The translations under genes and the position numbers were made by a program. Shown one piece after another: positions 1 to 7,123 of a stretch of DNA of 7,123 nt. Source of the DNA: JAYRWN01 sp041917975 (lineage in GTDB: Bacteria; Bacteroidota; Bacteroidia; Chitinophagales; Saprospiraceae); the NCBI GenBank assembly GCA_041917975.1, contig JAYRWN010000125.1:1-7123 (forward strand). Reading direction: 5' to 3'. The notes below the pieces were generated by a model. It did not search any database. It worked only from the letters and a program-made list of their open reading frames with translations, and was not told the origin of the DNA. How positions within the stretch are numbered: position 1 is the first letter of the stretch; each line of letters begins with the position of its first letter.

Positions 1-2316
1 TAATTCAAACAAATTTTTATAAAATGGACTGTCAGGATTACCACTCTGCCCAGGGTTGTTCATCGACCAGCATTCGTCCCAGTGACGTGTATCCACAATG
101 AATTTGAATGAAGCCCCGGAAAGTTGATTGTCGGCATTACCGCTATTTCCTACCGTAGAGCCACTCCCGCCACGCGGAGCAGGACCTACCTCTAACTTTT
201 TCTTTATATCTGCCCGGACGGCGCCACTCAATGGATGGTGCAATAGAGCGTGTTTGTAACTATTCTGGCCGTATTGCCATTTGCTTTTATCCGGGCCAAA
301 TCTGGTTTTCATAGTATTAACTGCCTTTTCCAGACTAATAATTAATAACTCATTACGCCCCCGCAACGGATCTGGCCCAAATTTACCATCGGGAAAAATT
401 AACCACTGAATGATTTTACTTTGGTCTAATGTATTGATGTAAGGCAAGGCAGGGGCTGGCACCATAAGTTGACGCATGGCTTGAGCTATCTCTTTTTCCC
501 ATTGATTGTACAATCCAGCTGCTGTGGAATTGACCGTCATTTTATAGTCCCAAGCTAAAAGAAGTTTTATTTCATCCTCCAAGCCTTGAGATTGAAGGTT
601 TTTCAACATAGGTATAATGGTCCGGGCAGGGATGGATAAATAATCGGTTTGAATTTCTGCCATGTCGGTCATGGTAAGTTTCCTCCCAGACCCAATTAAT
701 TCAGCTATCCGGTCACCCCGATATGGATCGGCCCATTCATAGCCTAACGCTTCAGGAAGAGGATAATCCGAGGGAGTTACGTTTTCATTAGCGGTTATAA
801 AATACCCCTCAGCCGGATTTTTCACCCATGGACGAGATTTAATAGGCAAATAACCATCCCATTCGAAACGTCCATCCCCTGGCAAGGGCACCATCCCGGA
901 GAATGAGCGGCGCACCGGGGCTATTCCAACAGCTTGCCAACCAATGGTGCCTTTAGGGTCTGCCCACACCATATTTTCTCCGGGAATATTACTTTTTGTG
1001 CAGGCAGCTCTAAAAGCGTCAAAGTCTTCAGCCTGACCCATACTCAAACTTCCTAAATATGGACTACCCCCCGGTTCTAACCAGGCACAACGCATAGCTA
1101 CAGCTCCTCGTCGAAGCGTATCTTCATAAATCACCGGTCCGTGAACACTATACTTATAAGTAACGATTTGTGGAGCCATGTCTTTTACAGGGATGGTATC
1201 GACAATGGATAAAAAGGGCCACCAGTGACCTTTATGCCAATAAAGGTTAGAATTTTGGGGGTGGGTTTTATAAAAATATAGATCTTCTCCATCCGTCGAA
1301 AAAATAGTCAAGCCCCAAGCGCCATGTGCATTATGACCTATAGAGATACCTGGTATGGATGGTTCACCACCACCGATTACATTCCATCCCGGACCAATTA
1401 AATGGGCAATATAACGCAGTGATGGAGCACTTTGAGCCCGGTGCGGATCATTGGCTAGCATGGGATAACCACTGGATGTCTTATTGCCCTGCACGACCCA
1501 ATTATTGCTTCCGATGTCAAATTTTCCTTCTTCGGACTTCAATTCGTTATAACTCCAAATGTTCTCTTCTTGACGATTTTTATCCACTGAGGAAACGATG
1601 TTTTCCGAAGTAAATCTTACCGGTCGGCGATAAGCGTGGTATAACTCTAAAATATCCGCAAATAATATGGTTGTGTCAATGTCTGCCTGTAAGGTTAAGT
1701 CAGGCTTATGAGGATGAAAATTATTCAGGTTATGCGTAACATCCTGGCCTAGCAATGCTACCAAGCGCCCGGTATTTAACTCTTCATCCACATTACCCAA
1801 TAGGCCTTGGTGCCGGCTGATTACTACCTCCGGTGTCCAAAGTTCAGGTTTTATCCCTAAAAGTTTAAACTCAACGGGTAATTGATCCGGTTGGGTCAAT
1901 ATAGCAGTGATAAATGCATTGATACCTTCCGTGTAGGCGGTGATAATTCCTTTGCCTCGGGGATGATAATAGTTAAACTCCTGGTCTAGATCTCCCCGAT
2001 ATTTAAACAAACGTGTTCCGATATCCCTTTTAAGTTCTTTTAAGCCCATTATTTCCGCCACTGTTCCAGTGGCTTGTCTGCGCCAGATTTCCAATTGGAA
2101 TAAGCGGTCCCTGGCAGCATTCCACCCTTGGGTGAAAAACAAGTCGTGCTCGGTTTGGGCGTAAATATGAGGTACACCCCAATGATCAACAAGAATCTCT
2201 GCCGGCTTATCTAATCCGTTTACCTTTAAAGTTTGAGAAAAAATAATTGAGGTATTAGAGAAAAAAAAGAGAATGATTAGAAAATTCGGTATGGTTATTG
2301 TAATCATATTATTCAT
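1..2316 (-). CDS. Penicillin acylase family protein (Ntn hydrolase), C-terminus cut by window edge
   Basis: A predicted exported N-terminal-nucleophile amidohydrolase of the penicillin G acylase / acyl-homoserine-lactone acylase family, which cleaves an amide bond after autoproteolysis into alpha and beta chains. The frame is open for 772 codons from the ATG at 2316 to base 1. An in-frame TAA at 2328-2330 limits the start to 2316 or the ATG at 2307; neither has a clear ribosome-binding site. Residues 1-28 form a hydrophobic signal peptide without any Lys or Arg. The cleavage site is Gly269-Ser270 in GSNNWVV, giving Ser270 as the nucleophile. NDPH follows at 289-292, then GHNAHGAWGLT, and Asn510 in TANEN lies at beta-chain position 241, the same number as the oxyanion Asn of E. 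coli penicillin G acylase. The closing NNPGQSGNPDSPFYKNLFEL is the usual near-terminal motif, so I infer that only about 20-40 residues are missing. The substrate (beta-lactam, homoserine lactone or peptide) cannot be told. Confidence 0.93.
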   Translation of the reverse strand, partial: MNNMITITIPNFLIILFFFSNTSIIFSQTLKVNGLDKPAEILVDHWGVPHIYAQTEHDLFFTQGWNAARDRLFQLEIWRRQATGTVAEIMGLKELKRDIGTRLFKYRGDLDQEFNYYHPRGKGIITAYTEGINAFITAILTQPDQLPVEFKLLGIKPELWTPEVVISRHQGLLGNVDEELNTGRLVALLGQDVTHNLNNFHPHKPDLTLQADIDTTILFADILELYHAYRRPVRFTSENIVSSVDKNRQEENIWSYNELKSEEGKFDIGSNNWVVQGNKTSSGYPMLANDPHRAQSAPSLRYIAHLIGPGWNVIGGGEPSIPGISIGHNAHGAWGLTIFSTDGEDLYFYKTHPQNSNLYWHKGHWWPFLSIVDTIPVKDMAPQIVTYKYSVHGPVIYEDTLRRGAVAMRCAWLEPGGSPYLGSLSMGQAEDFDAFRAACTKSNIPGENMVWADPKGTIGWQAVGIAPVRRSFSGMVPLPGDGRFEWDGYLPIKSRPWVKNPAEGYFITANENVTPSDYPLPEALGYEWADPYRGDRIAELIGSGRKLTMTDMAEIQTDYLSIPARTIIPMLKNLQSQGLEDEIKLLLAWDYKMTVNSTAAGLYNQWEKEIAQAMRQLMVPAPALPYINTLDQSKIIQWLIFPDGKFGPDPLRGRNELLIISLEKAVNTMKTRFGPDKSKWQYGQNSYKHALLHHPLSGAVRADIKKKLEVGPAPRGGSGSTVGNSGNADNQLSGASFKFIVDTRHWDECWSMNNPGQSGNPDSPFYKNLFEL

Positions 2317-2393
2317 TATTGATATTTAAAAATCGAACAATAACAATTATTTAAATAACAACTGTAGACCTATCTTAGAATGTCGTTTTTCCT

Positions 2394-2418
2394 AAAGGTG
2401 CTTTTTGGCACCTTTTTT
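2394..2418 (+). terminator. Hairpin with T-run between the lipoprotein and acylase genes
   Basis: AAAGGTGC (2394-2401) and GCACCTTT (2408-2415) form a perfect 8-bp stem around a 6-base loop. On the plus strand the stem runs directly into a T-run (2413-2418), as in an intrinsic terminator. The run overlaps the stop codon of the lipoprotein gene (2417-2419). Both neighbouring genes are on the minus strand. Read that way the stem is preceded by A's and followed by AGGAAAAACG, so it has no proper U-tract and would be at best a weak terminator or an mRNA 3'-end stabiliser. The hairpin is certain; which strand it serves is not. Confidence 0.6.
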
Positions 2419-5400
2419 ATTTACTGATCAATTCAATGTAATCCAATAAACCTACAGCTTGATCTGCCTTTGTTTTATTTTGGAAAAAGATGATTAAATC
2501 ATGAGTCCCCGACTGAGGTTTAACCGGAAGATTGTATACCTCAGAAGCTATTCCTTTTACAGTTTTGTTTACATCGATTTGAGCTATCGGTTGACTACTG
2601 ACAGAGTCCGAATAAATCATTAATTGTCCCCCAAACGAATTATCATAAAACCACAGTTTCGCTCGCAGTTGTTTTATCCCATCTAAATTTACATCGTTAA
2701 ACTTTAGATACTGCGCATGGGTGGTGCCGACTATTACACCTATATCACCTTGACTGAAAGCATTCAACCCGGCACTTTTTTCATCAGCATCTTCTGCCTG
2801 GAATACCGGACTTTTAAAGATGTAGGTTTCACGGGTGGTTAACGCGGGTTGGCCTGCTGCTCCTTTGTCCGTATAACTGGCCATTAATACATAAATTCCC
2901 TTTAGGTTTTCAGGCGCATGCTTAGAGAATGTAAGGGTACCCGAAGTCGCCAATGACTTGACTTTAGGGGGAGCTTTACCCAGAGACAGAATATAATTAA
3001 CCATATTTTTGATATCTGCCGTTTTTAATTGTGGATGAGCTGCCATGGGTGTCTCTCCCCACACTCCGCTTCCACCCTGTAGTATCTTATCTGCTAAATA
3101 ATTTTCGTCTTTTTGGTCATATTTTTTTGCAATTTCTTCCAGACTAGGTCCAGCCACTTTTTGGGCTACAGCATGACAGGTAAAGCAGTCCGATCCTTCC
3201 ATAGCCAATTTACCGGCATATTGTTGGCTTTGCTGCAAGAGGGCTTGATGTCCTTGAGCTGAAATGGTCAGGTCTTGACCTTCCGGCAGATATTCCAGAG
3301 TTATCTGTACGGATTTTGGGTCAATGCCCTGGGTTAATGAGCCATCTTCTTTATCTTCTACCTCCACACTATATTTAGCTCCGCCGGAGCTGTAAATGTT
3401 TTTGTTTCCATCAACCCGGATAACTATTTTGGGGGGTTCATTTCCGGCCATAATGTTTGTAGTGGATTCTGATGAGTGACCATCGGAATCGGTCACGACT
3501 AATTTTACCTGATAATTTCCGGCTTTGTTAAAAGTAAATGAAGGGCTGGGATCGGTGCTTTGGACCACATTCTGATCAAAATACCAGGCATAGGTAAGCT
3601 TATCCTGGTCAATATCTGTGGAATAATCAGTAAATTTTACGGTAAGCGGTACACTTCCCACTATTTTATCCTGATCAAAGCGAGCTATTGGAGCCAAATT
3701 ACCCGATTGGAATTCGATTTTATTGAGGCGGGCATCCAGGTTTTGGGCAAACCATTTTTTACCATACTCCAGCACATATAAACTACCATCCGGGCCAAAT
3801 ACCATATCCATAGGATTACTAAATTCCTCCGAGGGCATAAAAGGATCGGCTTGGACCAATTGGCCTAAACTATCCAAAGTAAGGATATAAATCCATCCCC
3901 GCATCCATTCGTAAAAGAATATACGGCCATCAAAATAATTTGGAAACGGCGAAGAAGCATTTTTGAAATTTTTCGAATAGTATATTGGCCCGGCCATCGG
4001 ATTTTTTCCACCAGTCCCCACCCAAGGAAATTCTTGACTTGCATCATAGGAATACCAGATTAAATATTTTTCTGCCTTGGGCAAATTGTTCTTCCCTGTA
4101 TTATTGGGTGAATTGTTGATCGGATTATCCGGATTAAATAAAGGCCCGGAGGTTTTAGTGGTAAAATTGTAGTCATTATAAGGTGTGCGATTTCCCCTGG
4201 TGTGTGGCCAGCCCCAATTACCTGGATTTTTCGCTAGGATCAGACCATCGTAGCCCTTCGGACCTCGGTTTAAGCTGTCCTTTCCGGAATCAGGGCCCAC
4301 ATCACCCCAGAATAACCAATTTCGCTCGCTATCTAAAGATATTCTGAAAGGATTGCGCAAGCCCATAGCGTAGATTTCCGGTCGTGTAGAATCACTAGCG
4401 GCAAATAAGTTACCCTCAGGGATAGTGTAGGTCCCATCTTCTTTCACTTTTATGCGCAGGATTTTTCCCCTTAAATCATTCGTGTTTGCTGATGATCTTT
4501 GGGCATCCCAGGCGCTACGCCCTTTACGTTCGTCTATCGGAGCGAATCCGTCAGAAGCAAAGGGGTTAGTGTTATCGCCGACACTGATGTACAAATTTCC
4601 ATCGGGACCAAATTCAAGACATCCGGCTGAATGGCAACACTCATCCCTTTGCAGGGGGATTTTAATAATTATTTGCTCTGAAGCCATATTTATGCTATCT
4701 CCTTCAAATTTAAATCTGGAGACATATTGCGTGGGCTCTGCAATATCCGGTGAGTAGAAAAAGTAAACCCACTTATTTTGTCCATAAGCCGGATCAATAG
4801 CGACGCCTAACAGACCATCTTCATGCATTTGATGTACAGGCATTGTTTTGATAAGCTTCAATGTGTCGATGCCTGGCGTATGCAGTTTTATGTTCCCCTT
4901 GCGTTCTACCATGATAATCCTCCCATCACTAAACACGTCTATTTCCATAGGTTCGTCAAGATTCGAAGCCAGCACAGTGCGTTTGAATCTGCCTTCCTCC
5001 GGAATGATGTGTTTTGAATCTGTGGGTACGACCACCTTCGTTTTAGACATGGCATACTGGATACCACCCAGGATATGCTTTAGAAAATCAGCTTCATTAA
5101 AAGATTCTTCAGTGTGACCTAATTCGGTATAAAAAGCCCGGCCGCCGTCATACTCATGATACCAGGCCATAGGATGATCATCGCCATTTTCACCTCCTTC
5201 ATAAGACGACTCGTCGATTTTCAGGAGTACCTTAGTTTGATCATTTAGGTTACGGAAATTATACCACTCATCTTCACGTTCCCAGATATCTTCTTTTAAG
5301 TGGGCCGTGGAAGGATGGGTATGGTCTACGACTATCAGTTTTGCTTTTTGGATTTTAGGGTGACTTTTAAAATACCCGCCTACCATGGCCCCATACCATG

Positions 5401-5761
5401 GCCAATCGTATTCTGTGTCCGAGGCCGCGTGAATCCCCACGAATCCTCCGCCGGCCTGGATATAATTGCGAAATGCCAATTGCTCTTGATTGCCAAGGAC
5501 ATTACCGGTGGTGCTTAAGAATATGACTGCAGCATATTCTGATAATTTTGTTGGATTGAACCAGGTGGAGTCCTCCGTATGATCCACGCCAAACTTATTT
5601 TCAACGCCCAATTTTTGGATAGCTTCAACGCCAGCTTCAATAGATGTATGCCTGTAACCGGAGGTTTTGGAAAACACTAAAATTTTTGGTTGAATGTTAG
5701 AACACTGAAAAAAGTTCAGAGCAAGAACCATGACTAGAATAACATTGAATATGTTTTTCAT
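2417..5761 (-). CDS. Multidomain lipoprotein: ThuA, PQQ-type sugar dehydrogenase, PKD, cytochrome c, CBM6
   Basis: An intact 1114-residue protein, probably a membrane-anchored sugar-oxidising enzyme. Residues 1-20 are a lipoprotein-like signal ending FFQC (lipid Cys20, a loose lipobox). Residues 27-238 are a ThuA-like domain (GGGFVGIHAASD; HPMAWYHEYDGGRAFYTELGH), the family linked to trehalose and keto-sugar metabolism. Residues 262-685 are a glucose/sorbosone dehydrogenase beta-propeller with HEDGLLGVAIDP, ECCHSAGCLEFGPDGNLYISVGD (catalytic-type His377) and GLRNPFR (Arg469-Asn470, matching the PQQ-contact Arg-Asn of soluble glucose dehydrogenase). Residues 690-772 are a PKD domain. Residues 847-928 are a cytochrome c domain with CFTCH (Cys859, Cys862, His863) and probable axial Met906. 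Residues 984-1113 are CBM6-like (FQAEDAD start, LLDYIELI end). I infer that sugar is bound by the CBM, oxidised at PQQ and its electrons passed to the haem. The ATG at 5761 fits the signal peptide; no Shine-Dalgarno sequence is visible. The substrate is unknown, and the role of the ThuA part is the least certain point. Confidence 0.93.
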   Translation of the reverse strand: MKNIFNVILVMVLALNFFQCSNIQPKILVFSKTSGYRHTSIEAGVEAIQKLGVENKFGVDHTEDSTWFNPTKLSEYAAVIFLSTTGNVLGNQEQLAFRNYIQAGGGFVGIHAASDTEYDWPWYGAMVGGYFKSHPKIQKAKLIVVDHTHPSTAHLKEDIWEREDEWYNFRNLNDQTKVLLKIDESSYEGGENGDDHPMAWYHEYDGGRAFYTELGHTEESFNEADFLKHILGGIQYAMSKTKVVVPTDSKHIIPEEGRFKRTVLASNLDEPMEIDVFSDGRIIMVERKGNIKLHTPGIDTLKLIKTMPVHQMHEDGLLGVAIDPAYGQNKWVYFFYSPDIAEPTQYVSRFKFEGDSINMASEQIIIKIPLQRDECCHSAGCLEFGPDGNLYISVGDNTNPFASDGFAPIDERKGRSAWDAQRSSANTNDLRGKILRIKVKEDGTYTIPEGNLFAASDSTRPEIYAMGLRNPFRISLDSERNWLFWGDVGPDSGKDSLNRGPKGYDGLILAKNPGNWGWPHTRGNRTPYNDYNFTTKTSGPLFNPDNPINNSPNNTGKNNLPKAEKYLIWYSYDASQEFPWVGTGGKNPMAGPIYYSKNFKNASSPFPNYFDGRIFFYEWMRGWIYILTLDSLGQLVQADPFMPSEEFSNPMDMVFGPDGSLYVLEYGKKWFAQNLDARLNKIEFQSGNLAPIARFDQDKIVGSVPLTVKFTDYSTDIDQDKLTYAWYFDQNVVQSTDPSPSFTFNKAGNYQVKLVVTDSDGHSSESTTNIMAGNEPPKIVIRVDGNKNIYSSGGAKYSVEVEDKEDGSLTQGIDPKSVQITLEYLPEGQDLTISAQGHQALLQQSQQYAGKLAMEGSDCFTCHAVAQKVAGPSLEEIAKKYDQKDENYLADKILQGGSGVWGETPMAAHPQLKTADIKNMVNYILSLGKAPPKVKSLATSGTLTFSKHAPENLKGIYVLMASYTDKGAAGQPALTTRETYIFKSPVFQAEDADEKSAGLNAFSQGDIGVIVGTTHAQYLKFNDVNLDGIKQLRAKLWFYDNSFGGQLMIYSDSVSSQPIAQIDVNKTVKGIASEVYNLPVKPQSGTHDLIIFFQNKTKADQAVGLLDYIELISK

Positions 5762-5879
5762 AAAATTTGTTATAAAAATTTTGATCAGGCTTGAAAATAG
5801 TAAAGACTTTTAGAAACGGTAGGAAATTAACTAGACTAATTTTTTAATCCGGGTGATTTCAAATGCAATGGCGAGCGGA

Positions 5880-7123
5880 TTATTGGATGAAGGTTATGCG
5901 GTGAATGGGAACATCATTTGAAAACCCTTTAAGAGGCACTTGTTTACTCCCGACTATTAGTGGCGTAGATTTTATCAGTTCTTGAACGTTAGGGTTAGTG
6001 AATACCTCATCTGATACAATAATATCATTGCCTTCGGCAAATTTTTCCAACCGTGAGGCCAAGTTTATAGTACTGCCAAAATAATCCAATCGATCATTTA
6101 AATTGACAGCGATGGCCGGACCAAAATGTAAACTCCCTTTTATGGCCAGATCAGGGCCGAAATTATTTTTCATAGCTGTGCAAATGGTCTGCATAGCCTT
6201 AACAGCTTGTTCTGGTTTTTTAAATACTGCCATCACGGCATCTCCGATCGTTTTTATCACAGCTCCCTGATGGGTATTGATAATATTTTTTAAAACCTCA
6301 AAATGTGCCAAGACTTTGCCGAAAGCCGAGGCATCTCCAATTTGTTGGTATAAAGCAGTTGATCCGCATAAATCAGTGAAGAGGATGGCGATACTTCCTA
6401 CTGTAATCTGATAATCAGGATGCAATATTTCACGGCTGAAAAGGTCACGGAAGGTTTGAATTGTGAAAAGCTCGCTGGCAGTAACTGCCAAATCGCTCCA
6501 AATTTGGCGTTCCAGGATAATTAAGTTTCTGTCATGATCATTGTTCTCGATGTGCAAATCAAGCTTATTTGCAGTAATAATTTCTTCCTCCGGCCATGGA
6601 TCACAGAAATTCAAATTAAGTCTCGTGGTTCCTTTTTCACCAACTTTAATGAACATTCCGCCTGATTTCTGCAATGAACGAATACGGTAACGTCCGGGTT
6701 CAAGAGTCAAATTTTTATCCAATGTTGCGTTAGATTCTAATACACATTGCATGATAATGTGTGGCGTATACTGAGGCCCACCGATACAATAACTGGTGTT
6801 TTGTACATCACGAATGGTTTCCTGAATTCGGAAGGTTACTTCTACTGCATTTTCAAAATTGGCCGTAAAATCAATATTGCAGGAGGAACAGTGCACCTGT
6901 GGTGAGATTTTTTCTAACGAAGTTGATTTCTCCTTGCTTACTCTGCACAATGGACACAATAATTCCCAGTTTAATTCTAATGCGCCCATGCGCGTGGCAT
7001 GTAAACAAATTTCCAAACATTGACGCGGGTCAATTTTTAACCACCCTGCAATCTCATATGGCCTGATGCGGCCGACTAATAGTTCATCCCCTTTAAGTAA
7101 AAAATCACTAAACTGTGTTACCA
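5880..7123 (-). CDS. Class III adenylate/guanylate cyclase with zinc-ribbon-like N-terminal region, 5' end outside window
   Basis: A predicted cytoplasmic class III nucleotide cyclase. The frame is open from the TAA at 5880-5882 to 7121, giving 413 residues in the window, numbered here from the codon at 7121. There is no in-frame ATG before the one at 6989. The TTG at 7016 is unlikely to be the start, because the residues before it (GRIRPYEIAGWLKIDPRQ) run naturally into CLEICLHATR. Residues 1-205 resemble the uncharacterised region I recall as DUF5939, including a CPLC (56-59) and CSSC (78-81) pair that looks like a zinc ribbon, then a beta-rich stretch. The cyclase domain is about 239-400: metal-binding Asp250 (FTD) and Asp294 (IGD), adenine-selecting Lys290 and Asp346 (LDYFG), transition-state Asn353 and Arg357 (NLASR). 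All six are present, so it is probably active and makes cAMP. No membrane segment is visible. The next gene starts 118 bp downstream on the same strand. Confidence 0.92.
   Translation of the reverse strand, partial: VTQFSDFLLKGDELLVGRIRPYEIAGWLKIDPRQCLEICLHATRMGALELNWELLCPLCRVSKEKSTSLEKISPQVHCSSCNIDFTANFENAVEVTFRIQETIRDVQNTSYCIGGPQYTPHIIMQCVLESNATLDKNLTLEPGRYRIRSLQKSGGMFIKVGEKGTTRLNLNFCDPWPEEEIITANKLDLHIENNDHDRNLIILERQIWSDLAVTASELFTIQTFRDLFSREILHPDYQITVGSIAILFTDLCGSTALYQQIGDASAFGKVLAHFEVLKNIINTHQGAVIKTIGDAVMAVFKKPEQAVKAMQTICTAMKNNFGPDLAIKGSLHFGPAIAVNLNDRLDYFGSTINLASRLEKFAEGNDIIVSDEVFTNPNVQELIKSTPLIVGSKQVPLKGFSNDVPIHRITFIQ

Noticed and set aside
1359..1613. Plus-strand open frame of 84 codons
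   Set aside because: It lies antisense inside the acylase gene over the conserved nucleophile region and its translation has no recognisable features.
2347..2358. 12-bp palindrome TTATTTAAATAA upstream of the acylase gene
   Set aside because: It is composed only of A and T, is not repeated elsewhere in the spacers, and is too weak to call an operator.
5384..5404. Repeated CCATGGCC words close together
   Set aside because: They fall within well-conserved ThuA coding sequence (PWYGAMVGGY region) and are explained by the codons used.
3560..5518. Several plus-strand open frames (3560-3781, 4452-4757, 4823-5017, 4848-5117, 5300-5518) and a minus-strand one at 3865-4047
   Set aside because: All are nested in the lipoprotein gene, whose domains are clear throughout. 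Their translations look like shadow frames.
5762..5782. AT-only inverted repeat AAAATTT / AAATTTT beside the lipoprotein start codon
   Set aside because: Arms of 7 bp made only of A and T in an AT-rich spacer are expected by chance, and no regulator is encoded nearby.
5762..5879. Possible Bacteroidota-type promoter (TTTG and TAnnTTTG) upstream of the lipoprotein gene, and likewise in 2317-2393
   Set aside because: Only partial matches of about four of six fixed bases to the -7 box were found, with no properly spaced -33 element.
7014..7016. TTG as start codon of the cyclase gene
   Set aside because: The frame is open upstream to the window edge and the upstream residues look like part of the same protein, with no supporting ribosome-binding site.

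Overview
The window reads as a moderately AT-rich chromosomal segment of a Bacteroidota bacterium, probably a Cytophagales-, Chitinophagales- or Saprospirales-like lineage. This is inferred from three things: a very large ThuA / sugar-dehydrogenase / PKD / cytochrome c / CBM6 lipoprotein of a type I associate with that phylum, start codons without a clear Shine-Dalgarno sequence, and AT-rich intergenic spacers. A finer assignment cannot be supported. No tRNA, rRNA, CRISPR array, insertion sequence or phage gene was seen.

All three genes lie on the minus strand, so transcription runs from high to low coordinates. (1) From the right edge to 5880 is a class III adenylate/guanylate cyclase whose 5' end lies outside the window. 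Its reading frame stays open to base 7121, so it is longer than any start inside the window would suggest. (2) From 5761 to 2417 is one intact 1114-residue predicted lipoprotein: ThuA-like domain, PQQ-type glucose/sorbosone dehydrogenase propeller, PKD domain, mono-haem cytochrome c domain and CBM6-like carbohydrate-binding domain. (3) From 2316 to the left edge is a penicillin-acylase-family Ntn hydrolase, 772 codons without a stop, lacking only the last few dozen residues at its C-terminus.

The spacers are short (118 bp and 100 bp). The only clear signal in them is a perfect 8-bp hairpin with a T-run just after gene 2. Its T-run is oriented for plus-strand transcripts, opposite to the genes.

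Functionally, the large lipoprotein looks like a self-contained surface or periplasmic sugar-oxidising module: a carbohydrate-binding domain, a quinoprotein-type oxidase and a haem to take the electrons. The acylase is also predicted to be exported and would cleave an amide bond of an unknown substrate. The cyclase is predicted to make a cyclic nucleotide in the cytoplasm. Nothing in the sequence proves that the three act together. Gene order and strand are compatible with an operon or simply with neighbouring genes. The window contains no clearly new system; its most distinctive element is the multidomain lipoprotein with a cytochrome c apparently inserted into a beta-rich domain.
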